Below the pieces are notes generated by a model. The model saw nothing but the letters and a program-made list of their open reading frames with translations. It did no database searches and was not told where the DNA came from. DNA of 64,000 bases from NCBI RefSeq assembly GCF_024585285.1, contig NZ_CP040755.1, forward strand, positions 1,984,001 to 2,048,000, written 5' to 3'. The DNA is from Colwellia sp. M166 (GTDB lineage Bacteria; Pseudomonadota; Gammaproteobacteria; Enterobacterales; Alteromonadaceae). A program made the translations under genes and the position numbers. Positions 35,331 through 44,781 of the stretch are shown here, one piece after another (within the stretch, counting starts at the first letter, position 1; every line of letters starts with the position of its first letter).

Positions 35331-35834
35331 TTATTGGTATGCGCCAGCGGCATAGGTTAGTTCATAGCTATGGCTATAAATTTCTAAAATATTACCAAAC
35401 GGGTCTTCCATGTAAATCATACGGTAAGGCTTTTCACCTGGATAATAATAGCGTGGCTCAGCCATACGTTTTTTACCACCGGCGGCAACAATTTTTTCGA
35501 CCAATTCTTCTAAATTTGGATCTTGAACACAGAAGTGAAATACACCTGTTTTCCAATATTCAAAATTATTTTCTGGATTTTCTTGGTTTTTAAATTCAAA
35601 TAACTCGACACCAACACGATCACCTGTCGACATGTGGGCAATTTTAAATTTGTCCCAATTAGCACCAAATACATCGGTGCACATCACGCCTATAGCACTG
35701 TCGTCTTCAACGACTTCTGTTGGCTCCATAATTAAATACCAACCAAGTACTTCGGTATAAAACTTAACGGCTTTTTCTACACTCGGTACTGAGATGCCGA
35801 TATGTGAAAATGTTCTTGGGTATGCTTTGCTCAT
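35331..35834 (-). CDS. VOC/glyoxalase-fold protein
   Basis: A 167-residue vicinal oxygen chelate protein. It has the two babbab modules: FSHIGISVPSVEKAVKFYTEVLGW at the start and FHFCVQDPNLEELVEKIVAAGG later, ending MIYMEDPFGNILEIYSHSYE. The likely metal ligands are His12, His near 101 and Glu in NILEIY. Lactoylglutathione lyase, dioxygenase or resistance proteins share this fold, so the substrate is open. A GAGGAA site precedes the ATG. It is divergent from a LysR regulator, 94 bp apart, which probably controls it. Confidence 0.85.
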   Translation of the reverse strand: MSKAYPRTFSHIGISVPSVEKAVKFYTEVLGWYLIMEPTEVVEDDSAIGVMCTDVFGANWDKFKIAHMSTGDRVGVELFEFKNQENPENNFEYWKTGVFHFCVQDPNLEELVEKIVAAGGKKRMAEPRYYYPGEKPYRMIYMEDPFGNILEIYSHSYELTYAAGAYQ

Positions 35835-35928
35835 GTTTTTTTCCTCGCTAACGTTGATAGCAAAAGTATAGCCCAGCTGATAGAATACAAAAAATTATCA
35901 TTTATTATGGATATGAGTACGTTTTGTT

Positions 35929-36804
35929 ATGATAAATCTTAACTGGTTAAAAACATTTTGTACCCTTGCTGAGGTTGGTCATTTCACCAAAACAGCAGAG
36001 GTTTTGTTTATGACGCAGTCAGGAGTCAGCCAACATATTAAAAAACTTGAACAACAACTAGCGGTGACGCTGCTGCTTCGAGAGGGCAAGTCTTTTACTT
36101 TAAGCGATGAAGGCTTACGCTTATATCAGCAGGGAAAGTTGTTACTGGAAAAAAGTGATGACCTTGCACAGTCAATCAAACAAGATGACGCCCACATTGG
36201 CAATATACGTATTTCTTCTCCCGGCAGTATAGGACTAAAGCTTTATCCACAGTTAATCGCTATTCAGCAAGAGCACCCGAAATTATCACTCGATTATACC
36301 TTTGCGCCCAATCACAGTATTGAACTGGCGTTAATTGAACGTAACATTGATATCGGTTTGGTAACCAAGAAGCCACAAGATCATCGTATCAATAGCACAG
36401 CCATTGGCGTTGAACCCTTAGTATTAGTAACACCGGCAGCTGTTAACCAAATTACTTGGCCAGTGTTGAACGAACTAGGCTTTATTGATCACCCTGATGC
36501 AGCTCATCACGCTAATTTGTTGTTGCAGAAAAACTTTACCGAGTTTAGTCATATTAGCCAGTTCCAACACAAAGGTTTTTCCAATCAAATAAGCCTAATT
36601 TTAGCGCCGGTGAGCTTAGGGTTAGGCTTTACGGTATTGCCGCTATATGCGGCTTTAGCTTTTCATCAGCCGAGCTTAATTAAGATTCATCATCTAACTG
36701 AAACTATTGATGAACCGCTCTATATTTGTCATAACCAATACTCACATAGAGCGCAGCGTATTAACTTTATCAGCAATGAAATCATCAAGCATATTGCTAA
36801 GTAA
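35929..36804 (+). CDS. LysR-family transcriptional regulator
   Basis: A 291-residue LTTR: the N-terminal helix-turn-helix LNWLKTFCTLAEVGHFTKTAEVLFMTQSGVSQHIKKLEQQL (given in two parts: FCTLAEVGHFTKTAEVL and MTQSGVSQHIKKLEQQL) and the effector domain with ISSPGSIGLKLYPQL. LTTRs usually act on the gene next to them on the opposite strand, here the glyoxalase-fold gene. The inducer is unknown. An intergenic gap of about 150 bp follows before the first insertion sequence end. Confidence 0.92.
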   Translation: MINLNWLKTFCTLAEVGHFTKTAEVLFMTQSGVSQHIKKLEQQLAVTLLLREGKSFTLSDEGLRLYQQGKLLLEKSDDLAQSIKQDDAHIGNIRISSPGSIGLKLYPQLIAIQQEHPKLSLDYTFAPNHSIELALIERNIDIGLVTKKPQDHRINSTAIGVEPLVLVTPAAVNQITWPVLNELGFIDHPDAAHHANLLLQKNFTEFSHISQFQHKGFSNQISLILAPVSLGLGFTVLPLYAALAFHQPSLIKIHHLTETIDEPLYICHNQYSHRAQRINFISNEIIKHIAK

Positions 36805-37088
36805 CGTAAGCTCAAGATAAATCATCGCTATTATTTGGAACGTCATAAATAATGAGAAACGCGTCACAGTATGAGAAAATTCAACATATTAATGACGTTT
36901 TGTGATTGTCCTTAATCTTTGAAATAAACCTCTCGTATGTTCACTAATGCCACAGACTGTGTGAAAACCTTTTGATCACTTTTTCGTATAACCACCTGAT
37001 AGTTATGATCAATCGGTCTTAACCTTATCCACAAAAAAACACACGTTTGCTATACTTATCAGTAAGTTAATCTTTATTGGTAAGTATC

Positions 37089-38025
37089 ATGTCAGGCTTT
37101 ATTAAAGGTGTTAACCGCTCCCAATCTACACTCTTTCCAGAATCTCTCGATGACTTTGTTATTGCTGAAAATACCGTCAGAGTCATTGATGTGTTTATTG
37201 AGGCATTGGATTTAGCAGCGTTAGGTTTCGCGGGCATGATCATCAAGTCTACTGGCCGTCCTAAGTATCACCCTGCTGTCATGTTAAAACTCTATCTCTA
37301 TGGCTATCTTAATCGAGTCCAATCCTCTAGAAGATTAGAAATTGAAGCGAATAGAAATATTGAACTCATGTGGTTACTTGAACGACTTGCTCCAGATTTT
37401 AAAACCATTGCTGACTTTAGGAAAAATAATGCTAAGGGAATTAAGCATGTTTGCCGTACATTCGTTCAGCTATGTAGACAACTTCATATGTTTGATGAAG
37501 GTGAGATCGCCATTGATGGCAGTAAATTTAAAGCTAGCAACAACAAAGATAACAATTACACCCCAAAGAAAATGGCCTTTCATATTGAGCGAGTTGAAAA
37601 ACATATTAGTAACTATTTAGAAAAACTAGACAGAGCTGATGAAGAGCAACATAGCCCTCAAACAATCAAGGCAACACAAGAAACTATTAGCAATTTAAAA
37701 CAAAAACTCGCTGAATTAAAAATACTAGAAAAAGAAGTCAAAGACCATCCAGAAAAACAAATATCCACCACTGATCCTGATTCAAGGTTGATGAAAACTC
37801 AAGGTATGACGAGAGTCGTCAGCTACAACATTCAAAGTGCTGTTGATACCAAGCATCATCTCATTGTTGCACATGAAGTGACCAATACCACTGACCGAGG
37901 CCAACTCTGTCCTACAGCGGTTTTAGCTCAACACGCGCTAAAAAGAAAAGACCTAACAGTTATCGCAGATAAGGGTTACTTCAGCGGCCAAGATATCAAA
38001 GACACACAAGATGCTGGTATGACAT
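37089..38025 (+). pseudogene. IS1182 transposase, N-terminal portion
   Basis: ATG at 37089 (an in-frame TTG at 37077 is also possible). It contains the helical N-terminal domain (FPESLDDFVIAENTVRVID, RPKYHPAVMLKLYLYGYLN), a DDE catalytic Asp in GEIAIDGSKFKA and a second in VIADKGYFSG. After GMT the reading frame runs 47 bp into the inserted IS110-family element and stops at 38072. The rest resumes at 39540 in the same frame, so insertion is precise and recent-looking. Confidence 0.88.
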
Positions 38026-38438
38026 ATATGGACGCTTCCTTGATGTCAACCCAAGTGAATACGAAAACATAACAAAACGGGCTTATGTTTTTGATTACTG
38101 AGCATTACTCTTTTCATACTTTTGTTCATGATGACAGGCGCTTTCGCTTGCTTAAAGCAAACTGTACTGACATATATTTGAGCTATGGTTTGTTATCCAT
38201 GCTCCAGATAAGTTGCGAACTAGAAATACCTTAAAACATTGTTCACCCAAACGTGATAGATACACTTGTCCTCTCACAGGCTTTGTTCTAGTTGGCTAGT
38301 GCCTTTTTTTCATCTTATCAACAACAGTCTTGAAAAGTTTTCTGGATAAATTAAGTCCCCTCTAGCAGCCTAAACACCCACACAGACTCATGGCCTTTGT
38401 CCTACACAGGCTTACTAGAGGGTAAAACGGGTCGTCAA
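38026..38438 (-). ncRNA. Candidate seekRNA/bridge RNA region of the IS1111-group element
   Basis: IS110-family elements encode a structured guide RNA in their long non-coding end; in the IS1111 group it lies downstream of the transposase, as here. Within this region TGACATATAT (38168-38177) repeats the 10 bases spanning the left junction (38020-38029), and CACTTGT (38263-38269) repeats the right target flank (39547-39553). These could be guide segments. Exact RNA ends cannot be set from sequence alone. Confidence 0.5.
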
Positions 38439-39464
38439 TCATGTGATTACCTTAACCGGTTGAGGCGTGTAATGGCATTGCTTTTGTAACAATGTCCACA
38501 TGATGCGTGCTAACTTGTGCGCAGTGGCAACCGCGGTACAATTGAACGGTTTTCGTGCACTTAACTGGGTTATCCACACACTCAATGCATCGTGTTTCTT
38601 TCTGGCATGAACGATGATGGCACGCGCACCATGGATAAGCTGTTTACGCAGGTATTGGTCTCCACGTTTACTGATGCCGCCCATCACGCTTTTATTGCCT
38701 GAGGCAAATTGTTTGGGTGTAATGCCTAGCCAAACAGCAAAGTCGCGTGCACTGGTGAAGGCTTGTCCACTGCCTATAGAGGCAATAAAGGCAGAAGCAT
38801 TGAGGTAACCAATGCCAGGGATACTCAATAGTATTTGCCCTAATGAATTGGCTTCAATGTCAGTTTTTAATTGTTTTTCAATCGCTTTAATACGTAGGTT
38901 TAAGGTTTTGAATTCTTGATAAACATCGTTAACTAGCCACTGAACTGATACCGATAACGTGGTATCAAGTGATAATGCTTGCATACTTTCATTAAAAGCA
39001 GGTATGCCTAACGGGAAAACAAGGCCAATGTCAGCTAATAAACCACGTAGTTGATTAGTGACCGCTGTACGTGTTTTAAGTAACCTTTCTCGCAAGCGAT
39101 GTAGCATTAACGTTTCTTGCTGAGTTTGGGTTTTGATGGGGACAAACCGAATGAAAGGTCGCCTACTTGCTTCGAATATGGCCAGTGTATCGTTACTGTC
39201 ATTCTTGTTTCCTCGCACAAAAGGTGTCACGTGTTGCGCAGGAATTAAGTGCACAGTGTGACCGATGGATTCAAACAACCGGCCCCAATAATGAGAAGAA
39301 TAACAGGCCTCCATCACAACACGACATGGGGGTTGCATTTGCATAAAATGCTTCAGTTGAGCGCGGTTCAAGCGCTTATTAAAAACGCCTTTATTAGCCT
39401 CAGTAAACCCCATGAGTTGAAAAACGTTTTTTGCTAAATCAATTGATATTGTGCTAACTTTCAT
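38439..39464 (-). CDS. IS110-family transposase
   Basis: A 341-residue protein with the N-terminal RuvC-like DEDD domain (SIDLAKNVFQLMG with catalytic Asp, then VVMEACYSSHYW, GNKNDSNDTLAIFEA) and the C-terminal Tnp_20 domain (LLSIPGIGYLNASAFIASIG, AVWLGITPKQFASGNK, KRGDQYLRKQLIHGAR). All catalytic acids seem present and the frame is open, so the element could be active. It probably acts with an RNA guide rather than by copying flanks. Confidence 0.93.
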   Translation of the reverse strand: MKVSTISIDLAKNVFQLMGFTEANKGVFNKRLNRAQLKHFMQMQPPCRVVMEACYSSHYWGRLFESIGHTVHLIPAQHVTPFVRGNKNDSNDTLAIFEASRRPFIRFVPIKTQTQQETLMLHRLRERLLKTRTAVTNQLRGLLADIGLVFPLGIPAFNESMQALSLDTTLSVSVQWLVNDVYQEFKTLNLRIKAIEKQLKTDIEANSLGQILLSIPGIGYLNASAFIASIGSGQAFTSARDFAVWLGITPKQFASGNKSVMGGISKRGDQYLRKQLIHGARAIIVHARKKHDALSVWITQLSARKPFNCTAVATAHKLARIMWTLLQKQCHYTPQPVKVIT

Positions 39465-39539
39465 GACGGACGTTCCTTAAATTAACTGATTGTTTTTAAC
39501 CAGTTTGGCGCATTGACGCCGTAATTGGGAGCGTCCATC

Positions 39540-40052
39540 ACATCACCACTTGTACCAAAGGGAGATACCTCAGGTAGCGATAAAAAAGGCATCTTTAATC
39601 GTTCTAAATTTACCTATGATAAAGAAAAAGAGGTTTATATTTGTCCCAACAACAGTCAATTAATGCCAGGTAAAACCATGACAAAAGATCGTGATTTATA
39701 TTTGATGCATTACCGAGCTAGAGTCAAAGATTGCCGACATTGTAGCTTGCAGCCACAATGTACCAAAAGTGCAACACCAAGAAAGATAACTCGATGGGAG
39801 CATCAAGACAGAATAGACAATATGGATAAGTTAATGAAAAAACGGCCAGACTTGATGCTAATTAGAAAACAGAGTGTCGAGCACCCGTTCGGTACGATTA
39901 AGTGTTGGATGGGGATGACACATTTACTCACTCGTCGATTTAAAAACGTCCGAACCGAAATGAATCTCCATGTTCTGGCTTATAACTTCAAGCGAATGTT
40001 AAACATAATGGGTATTGAAGGGTTAATGAGCGCCATAAAGGCCAAGATATAA
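39540..40052 (+). pseudogene. IS1182 transposase, C-terminal portion
   Basis: Continuation of the transposase begun at 37089; reading resumes at ACA TCA CCA (TSPLVPKGDTSGS) in the original frame. It includes the Cys-rich motif KDCRHCSLQPQCTKS and the catalytic Glu region VEHPFGTIKCWMG. A TTG-started ORF from 39525 exists but the first codons belong to the inserted element. After the stop come about 100 bp to the right inverted repeat. Confidence 0.88.
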
Positions 40053-40162
40053 GGCTCTAACCTTATCTTTTTATTTTAAATTTGACTCTCATCCAAAATA
40101 AACAAACTAAGCTGTAAAACGTATTTTAAAATTTATATAAACAACAATGAGTTTTTACACAG

Positions 40163-40541
40163 GCTGGCCACAAAGCGGTCTAAATTTACGAATAAAAATC
40201 ATCCCGCCTAACGATCACTTTGATACGATTGCGGACATTTCACTAATTGGATTTTATGACTTCTTTGTGTAGGTTTGTAGATCATCAGTGTCATGATCTA
40301 AGCCGTGATGATGCCCTAATTGGAGCGGATGTCGACAAAGCCCACAATGAAGAAACCGCGGGAAGCAAGTGCCTATGGGGATTGTATCTCTGTGGGTGGT
40401 AGTTGTAGGGTGGCTTTTATCTTAACTTGTCTGGATTGACCGTGGTAAGTCACAACCATTCGATTTTCCATCATAAATACTCTCTCTTTTGTTGATGTGA
40501 TAACGCCTTTTCAGCCAGTAAGGCAAAGCTATCCCTGACGA
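40163..40541. other. Intergenic stretch between IS1182 and the IS91-type transposase
   Basis: About 380 bases, probably partly the 3' end of the IS91-type element. It holds several imperfect palindromes around 40280-40310 (ATCATCAGTGTCATGAT region) and a possible 33-codon minus-strand ORF (40373-40474) with a weak ribosome site. The exact end of the IS91 element could not be found. Confidence 0.4.
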
Positions 40542-41772
40542 TTATACTGTCCTTTTTTTAAACGTCATTCTCTCTACTGGATTAATGATCTTCTCAGGCG
40601 GAGCGCGAGGATAATTTATCCCAACAAGCAACTCAATGATCATCATTGGCGTATGACATTTCGGGCAGATAAAGGGATCAGTACGATCTAGCTTCGCTAC
40701 TTCTGCGGCTTCCTGTACTGCTGTCTCAAGCGCTGGCACATTGAGTAACCGCCTTGCTTGTTGCAGATTTCGCTTTCTACCGGCATTAGCCACTAAACCA
40801 TAATGACGAATACGGTGAAAGCCCGAGGGCAGTACATGCAGCAAGAAGCGACGTATAAACTCATCATGACTCAGTTGCATCACACGTTGTCGACATCGTG
40901 CTTTGACACGGTAGTTTTTCCAGCGGAAACTGACAGTATTTTTATCCATCGACACTAAGCGAGAATTGGCAATTGCGACTCGATGAGTGTATCTAGCCAA
41001 ATACCTTAATACGGCGTCAGGGCCAGAAAACGGGCGTTTGGCATACACAACCCACTCCATTTTACGGTGTTTACTTAACCAAGCATTGAACTCATGCTCA
41101 TCTGCTAGCGTTTTCGTGTTGGCGAAGAACTGTAATTTACCTTGCTGATAAGCCTCGCTGAGCCGCGCTAAATACAAACGGCGAAACAGACGCGATAAGA
41201 CCCGAACAGGCAAGAAGAAGCCTTTTTTACAACTGAGCCATTGTTTACCATTGAGAGACAGTCCACCGCCTGGGACAATCCCATGCACGTGTGGGTGGTG
41301 CATCATGGCACTTCCCCACGTATGCAACACGAAGGTTACCCCCACTTGTGCGCCCAAATGTTTTTTATCTGCCGCAATGGTTAATAAGGTTTGTGCTGCC
41401 GTTTTCATCAAAATTCCATACATCACGTCCTTGTTGTAATAAGCCAAATCAGCAAGTTCGCTAGGTAAACTGAAGACTAAATGATAATACTCAACCGGTA
41501 ATAGCTCTGTTTGCCTAGCCTCTAACCAGCGTTTAGCTGAGCTGGCTTGGCACTTCGGGCAATGGCGATTTCGACAAGAGTTATAGGCAACCTGAACATG
41601 CTCACATTCAGGGCATTGCAAAACATGCCCCCCCGAGCACACTGGTTCGACAGTGTTCAATGGCTGACATGACTTTGTGTTGTTGTAAGCTTAAATGGCC
41701 TGCATTCTCATCACGATAAGTTTGACCCGCAACACGAAACACATCCGCTACTTCCAGTTTAGGGCGAGACAT
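40542..41772 (-). pseudogene. IS91-family (Y2, HUH) transposase with a frameshift in a G7 tract
   Basis: The catalytic part is intact: zinc-finger CRNRHCPKCQ, HUH motif HPHVHGIVPGGG and the C-terminal LARYTHRVAIANSR region. The normal N-terminus MSRPKLEVADVFR starts at ATG 41772 but is in another frame from the body. The frames meet at seven consecutive G on the coding strand (41628-41634); six G would restore TSVLGGHVLQCPEC, the expected family sequence. So the gene has a one-base insertion (or a sequencing error or phase-variable tract). The shorter ORF from 41660 lacks about 45 N-terminal residues. IS91 elements move by rolling-circle replication. Confidence 0.85.
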
Positions 41773-41779
41773 GACCGAC

Positions 41780-42673
41780 TCACTCCTTTGCTTTACCTTT
41801 CTTCTTCATGATGGTATCTAACGGACTCGTGACTTCTTTTAATAAATCCGTCGCAACTTGCGCATACAAGGCGGTGCTATTGAGTTTACTGTGTCCAAGC
41901 AGTACTTGTATCACGCGAATATCCACTTTGGCTTCCAATAAGTGCGTGGCAAAGCTATGCCTCAAGGAATGCATAGATATCTTTTTAGTGATACCTGCTG
42001 TAGAAACGGCGGCTTTACATATTCGGCTCAAATGGCGAGAGGTCATATGATAGATAGGGTTATTGCTCGGAAATAACCAACCCCCTTCAAACATCTGCCC
42101 CTGTTGATTAGCAAAGCGCCACCAGTTGCGCAGGTGTTCAAGCAATACCGGGGATAACATGGCATAACGGTCTCGTTGGCCTTTACCTTGTTCAACCCGA
42201 AGTGCCATTCGTTCACTGTCAATATCGCTGACCTTGAGATTGACGACTTCACTCACCCGTAAACCAGCGCCATAAGCTACGGCCAATGCCGCTTTAAATT
42301 TCGGGTGCATCGCCGAATCAATGAGCTGTTTGGCTTCATCCATGCTGAGTATTTCGGGTAATTTACGAGCGACCGGTACACTGCTGAGCTTATACACGAC
42401 TTCGGGTTTATCCAGTGTAATATTGTATAGGAAGCGCAAGGCGGTCAAGGTGACATTAATCGTTTGACCTGTGGTGCCAATATTAACTAAATGTAATTGG
42501 AATAGTCGTAAGTCTTCAGCCGTAATATTTTCTGGCGAGCGTTGCAGATAATCGCAGAGTTTAGAAATCCCTCTAACGTAGGCCACGAGACTACCTGAGC
42601 CGAGTTTACGTAAGGTGATATCGTCTTCAAGACGTTTAAGTAATTCAGGTGGGAAGTAAGTGCTGATATTCAT
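41780..42673 (-). CDS. Tyrosine recombinase associated with the IS91-type transposase
   Basis: A phage-integrase/Xer-like protein of about 297 residues. Catalytic motifs: Arg in GAGLRVSEVVNL, Lys in QGKGQRDRYAML, HSLRHSFATHLL (His-x-x-Arg), LLGHSKLNST and the nucleophile Tyr in TALYAQV. The start is taken at ATG 42673 (MNISTYFPPELLKRL) with a GGAG site; an upstream start at 42772 adds unlikely residues. It ends 7 bp before the transposase start; this two-gene arrangement is common for one branch of IS91 elements. Confidence 0.9.
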   Translation of the reverse strand: MNISTYFPPELLKRLEDDITLRKLGSGSLVAYVRGISKLCDYLQRSPENITAEDLRLFQLHLVNIGTTGQTINVTLTALRFLYNITLDKPEVVYKLSSVPVARKLPEILSMDEAKQLIDSAMHPKFKAALAVAYGAGLRVSEVVNLKVSDIDSERMALRVEQGKGQRDRYAMLSPVLLEHLRNWWRFANQQGQMFEGGWLFPSNNPIYHMTSRHLSRICKAAVSTAGITKKISMHSLRHSFATHLLEAKVDIRVIQVLLGHSKLNSTALYAQVATDLLKEVTSPLDTIMKKKGKAKE

Positions 42674-42679
42674 GAGATG

Positions 42680-42715
42680 AACTCCTCGGGTTATAGGCGA
42701 AATGCCTGAGGAGTT
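42680..42715. repeat. Hairpin in the leader of the recombinase gene
   Basis: AACTCCTC (42680-42687) and its complement GAGGAGTT (42708-42715) flank 20 bases, just upstream of the recombinase start and covering its GGAG ribosome site, so the hairpin could limit translation. Another small hairpin, ACCGC/GCGGT, lies near 42773-42787. Confidence 0.5.
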
Positions 42716-43005
42716 AGAGTCGTAAAAAGTACAAAGGTTGAAAAGGAATTCAGTGGTAGCCAAGAACGCCATTACCGCGCGAGCGGTTTAGTTCTTTGTG
42801 CCATTTTCGGCCATTCACCACTAACTTAATACCTTAAATCCAATTGCAATAGCGGGCGTTCAACCAATTCGTATTTGGACATCTTTGAGTTACGATTCGT
42901 AGAGAACTCTAACTTTTCCGATTACTCCTAGTATTGCAAGCATGTGCTTTCTCATACATGTACCTGACCAAAATCACTAGTCCACTACAATTGATGCTTG
43001 CTCAT

Positions 43006-44454
43006 TTAAGGCGCTACATAAAGCTTATATAATTGTCGGCTAGCACTCGGCCCACCTTTATTGACATATTCAATCAAGAGCTTGCAAACTTCGTGCTCTA
43101 TAATTGCTTTATGTGTGAATTGAAGATTTCCACGTTCTTTTCCATAATTTTGCCGAGCTATCGCTAATGCTATACGACTAAACCAATAATTACTTAGACC
43201 TTCTGGTGATGCATTTGGATTCAATACTATGCCATGCTCAGCTTTCTGTCGTACTGCTTTTTTTAAAAGAGCTATTGGTGAACTCTCCACATTGATTAAT
43301 CCAGTAATTCTTGATGGAACTTCCACTCCCTGTTTTTCATCGTGCAATATAGTGGCTTTGATTATCAAATTAAGTGCTTTTGTTCTTTCTAATTCTAACT
43401 GTGTTAAAGGTCCGGCCACAATCGACTCTACAAATTCCGCTTGTTCATTCAAGGTCGGCTTGATTCTTAAAGGCTTTGGGGAGTCCGTTAAATATGTAAG
43501 GCATGCTGACTCTGATTTGTTGACCCAAGACTTTGTAGCATAGGAATTAAGGTCAAGAGGATATGCCAGTACAATATCAGTAATAATCTTGTTCGATTTA
43601 ATTCTCTGACTAAAAGCTCGTACATTAATATAGTGACTCAACAGCACGTCTAAACGAGGTTCATTACTATCATCACAGTTCGGTAACGCTTCATGCCACT
43701 TTGTAATCTTTACCTTCACTAACTCAAGACTTTTTTGCTCGCTGAGACCTAATTTGCTTATCCCATCTCGGTATAGATTCAGGAAGTCATCAGCTACATA
43801 ATCCTGAGCTCTAGAAAGAGTATCCCGCACCTCAAGCGCTTGGCTCTGTTCTTGGCGTGGCATCATAAAGCTAAGTCTGCATAGCAGCTCTGACAAGATG
43901 GAGGAGTTTTCCATCGCCTTATCTTCTAGAAGTGGCCATTCGGCTCTAAACTCAAAACTACAAGAGTTATCCGAGTCACTCATTAACAATGTTCTCAACT
44001 TCGGGCGGAATCGATGTAACCGATATAGCAAAGTTAGTACGCGATACGCTACAACTCGGTCTTGTTTGACCCAATCCTTAAACGGCAGGGAAGTGATTTT
44101 TTTAATATCGGTGCGGATATCCTTACTTAGATCCTCTACACTCCCCCCGTACCTCGACTCTAAGTAATGAAAGAATTCTGTTTCACTCTTCGATGGCAAT
44201 TCATCACTCGGGTAACCAGCCTCGTAAGCTGATTCATAGATTCCACATTTCTGTTCATCGGTAAGGTTGGAAAAAATGTAACCATGCAGGTTGCCCCAAG
44301 GGCAACCAATTACTCGACCAACAACATTTCTTTGCACGAACGAAGAACTAGCTTCCCCTTCTAGGCCAACCATATCAGTAAGGTAAGGCTTAAGTGTAGC
44401 AATGTCGTTAGTAAGGTCGTTTGCCTTCAAAATATGTTCATAAAACACTGTCAT
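43006..44454 (-). CDS. Unrecognised 482-residue accessory protein
   Basis: A soluble, mostly helical protein with no signal peptide or membrane segment. I recognise no family and see no catalytic motif such as Walker A, nuclease or protease residues. Notable segments are VVGRVIGCPWGNLHGYIFS near residue 50 and LTQLELERTKALNLIIKATILHD near 350. The preceding small gene ends directly against its start codon (TAA then ATG), so the two form a tight pair. Lying between an IS91 element and a RAYT gene, it is probably horizontally acquired. Function unknown; a defence or plasmid-type role is only a guess from position. Confidence 0.7.
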   Translation of the reverse strand: MTVFYEHILKANDLTNDIATLKPYLTDMVGLEGEASSSFVQRNVVGRVIGCPWGNLHGYIFSNLTDEQKCGIYESAYEAGYPSDELPSKSETEFFHYLESRYGGSVEDLSKDIRTDIKKITSLPFKDWVKQDRVVAYRVLTLLYRLHRFRPKLRTLLMSDSDNSCSFEFRAEWPLLEDKAMENSSILSELLCRLSFMMPRQEQSQALEVRDTLSRAQDYVADDFLNLYRDGISKLGLSEQKSLELVKVKITKWHEALPNCDDSNEPRLDVLLSHYINVRAFSQRIKSNKIITDIVLAYPLDLNSYATKSWVNKSESACLTYLTDSPKPLRIKPTLNEQAEFVESIVAGPLTQLELERTKALNLIIKATILHDEKQGVEVPSRITGLINVESSPIALLKKAVRQKAEHGIVLNPNASPEGLSNYWFSRIALAIARQNYGKERGNLQFTHKAIIEHEVCKLLIEYVNKGGPSASRQLYKLYVAP

Positions 44455-44781
44455 TTACTCTGCTAGATAATCTTTGGGGAAATGAGCCATCTTTCTTTTT
44501 TGATTTCGAACTAGGGCTACTGTCTGTTTCTTAGTAAGAGCCACCTTTGAATGTGACACCTTGTATAGCTTGCCATAAGAACTGACATCTTGCTCACTAA
44601 AAGATTCTCCGGTGTTTTCTTCCATTAGTAAAGCTATTATACGCGAAGGAACATCAGCCTCTAACAGTGCAGCACAGCGTTCGATCGCATCAGCTGAACG
44701 ACTTTTTGGTGTTCGAATTTTATCTAGCGCATCAACACCTTCGGCTAATATATCGTTAATACCGTCTTTGAAATCTGACAT
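44455..44781 (-). CDS. Unrecognised 108-residue protein paired with the 482-residue protein
   Basis: A small soluble, basic-ended helical protein. The middle (SADAIERCAALLEADVPSR, then SEQDVSSYGKLYKVSH) could form a helix-turn-helix-like bundle, and the C-terminus is rich in Lys/Arg (KKQTVALVRNQKRKM), so DNA or RNA binding is possible. It is the first gene of a two-gene operon. A regulator or small subunit for the downstream protein is an inference. No family match is known to me. Confidence 0.6.
   Translation of the reverse strand: MSDFKDGINDILAEGVDALDKIRTPKSRSADAIERCAALLEADVPSRIIALLMEENTGESFSEQDVSSYGKLYKVSHSKVALTKKQTVALVRNQKRKMAHFPKDYLAE

Larger units (their letters stand above)
38026..39539 (-). 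mobile_element. IS110-family element, IS1111 group
   Basis: About 1.5 kb inserted in the IS1182 transposase. The sequence ACAT occurs at both junctions (38022-38025 and 39540-39543). Near the ends are sub-terminal inverted repeats, TGGACGCTTCC at 38029-38039 and GGGAGCGTCCA at 39527-39537, with one mismatch; such sub-terminal repeats define the IS1111 group. The non-coding part is on the 3' side of the transposase (about 410 bp) while the 5' side has only 75 bp, which also fits that group. Confidence 0.85.
36957..40162. mobile_element. IS1182-family insertion sequence, interrupted
   Basis: The outer ends carry short inverted repeats, CTGTGTGAAAAC at 36957-36968 and GTTTTTACACAG at 40151-40162, matching at 11 of 12 positions. 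Between them lie the two halves of one transposase, split by an IS110-family element at 38026-39539. Without that element the copy would be about 1.69 kb, typical for IS1182. No clear target duplication was seen. The transposase is broken, so this copy cannot move by itself. Confidence 0.82.

Noticed and set aside
40373..40474. 33-codon minus-strand ORF downstream of the IS91 transposase
   Set aside because: Weak ribosome site, no recognisable features, and within an area of palindromes at the end of the element.
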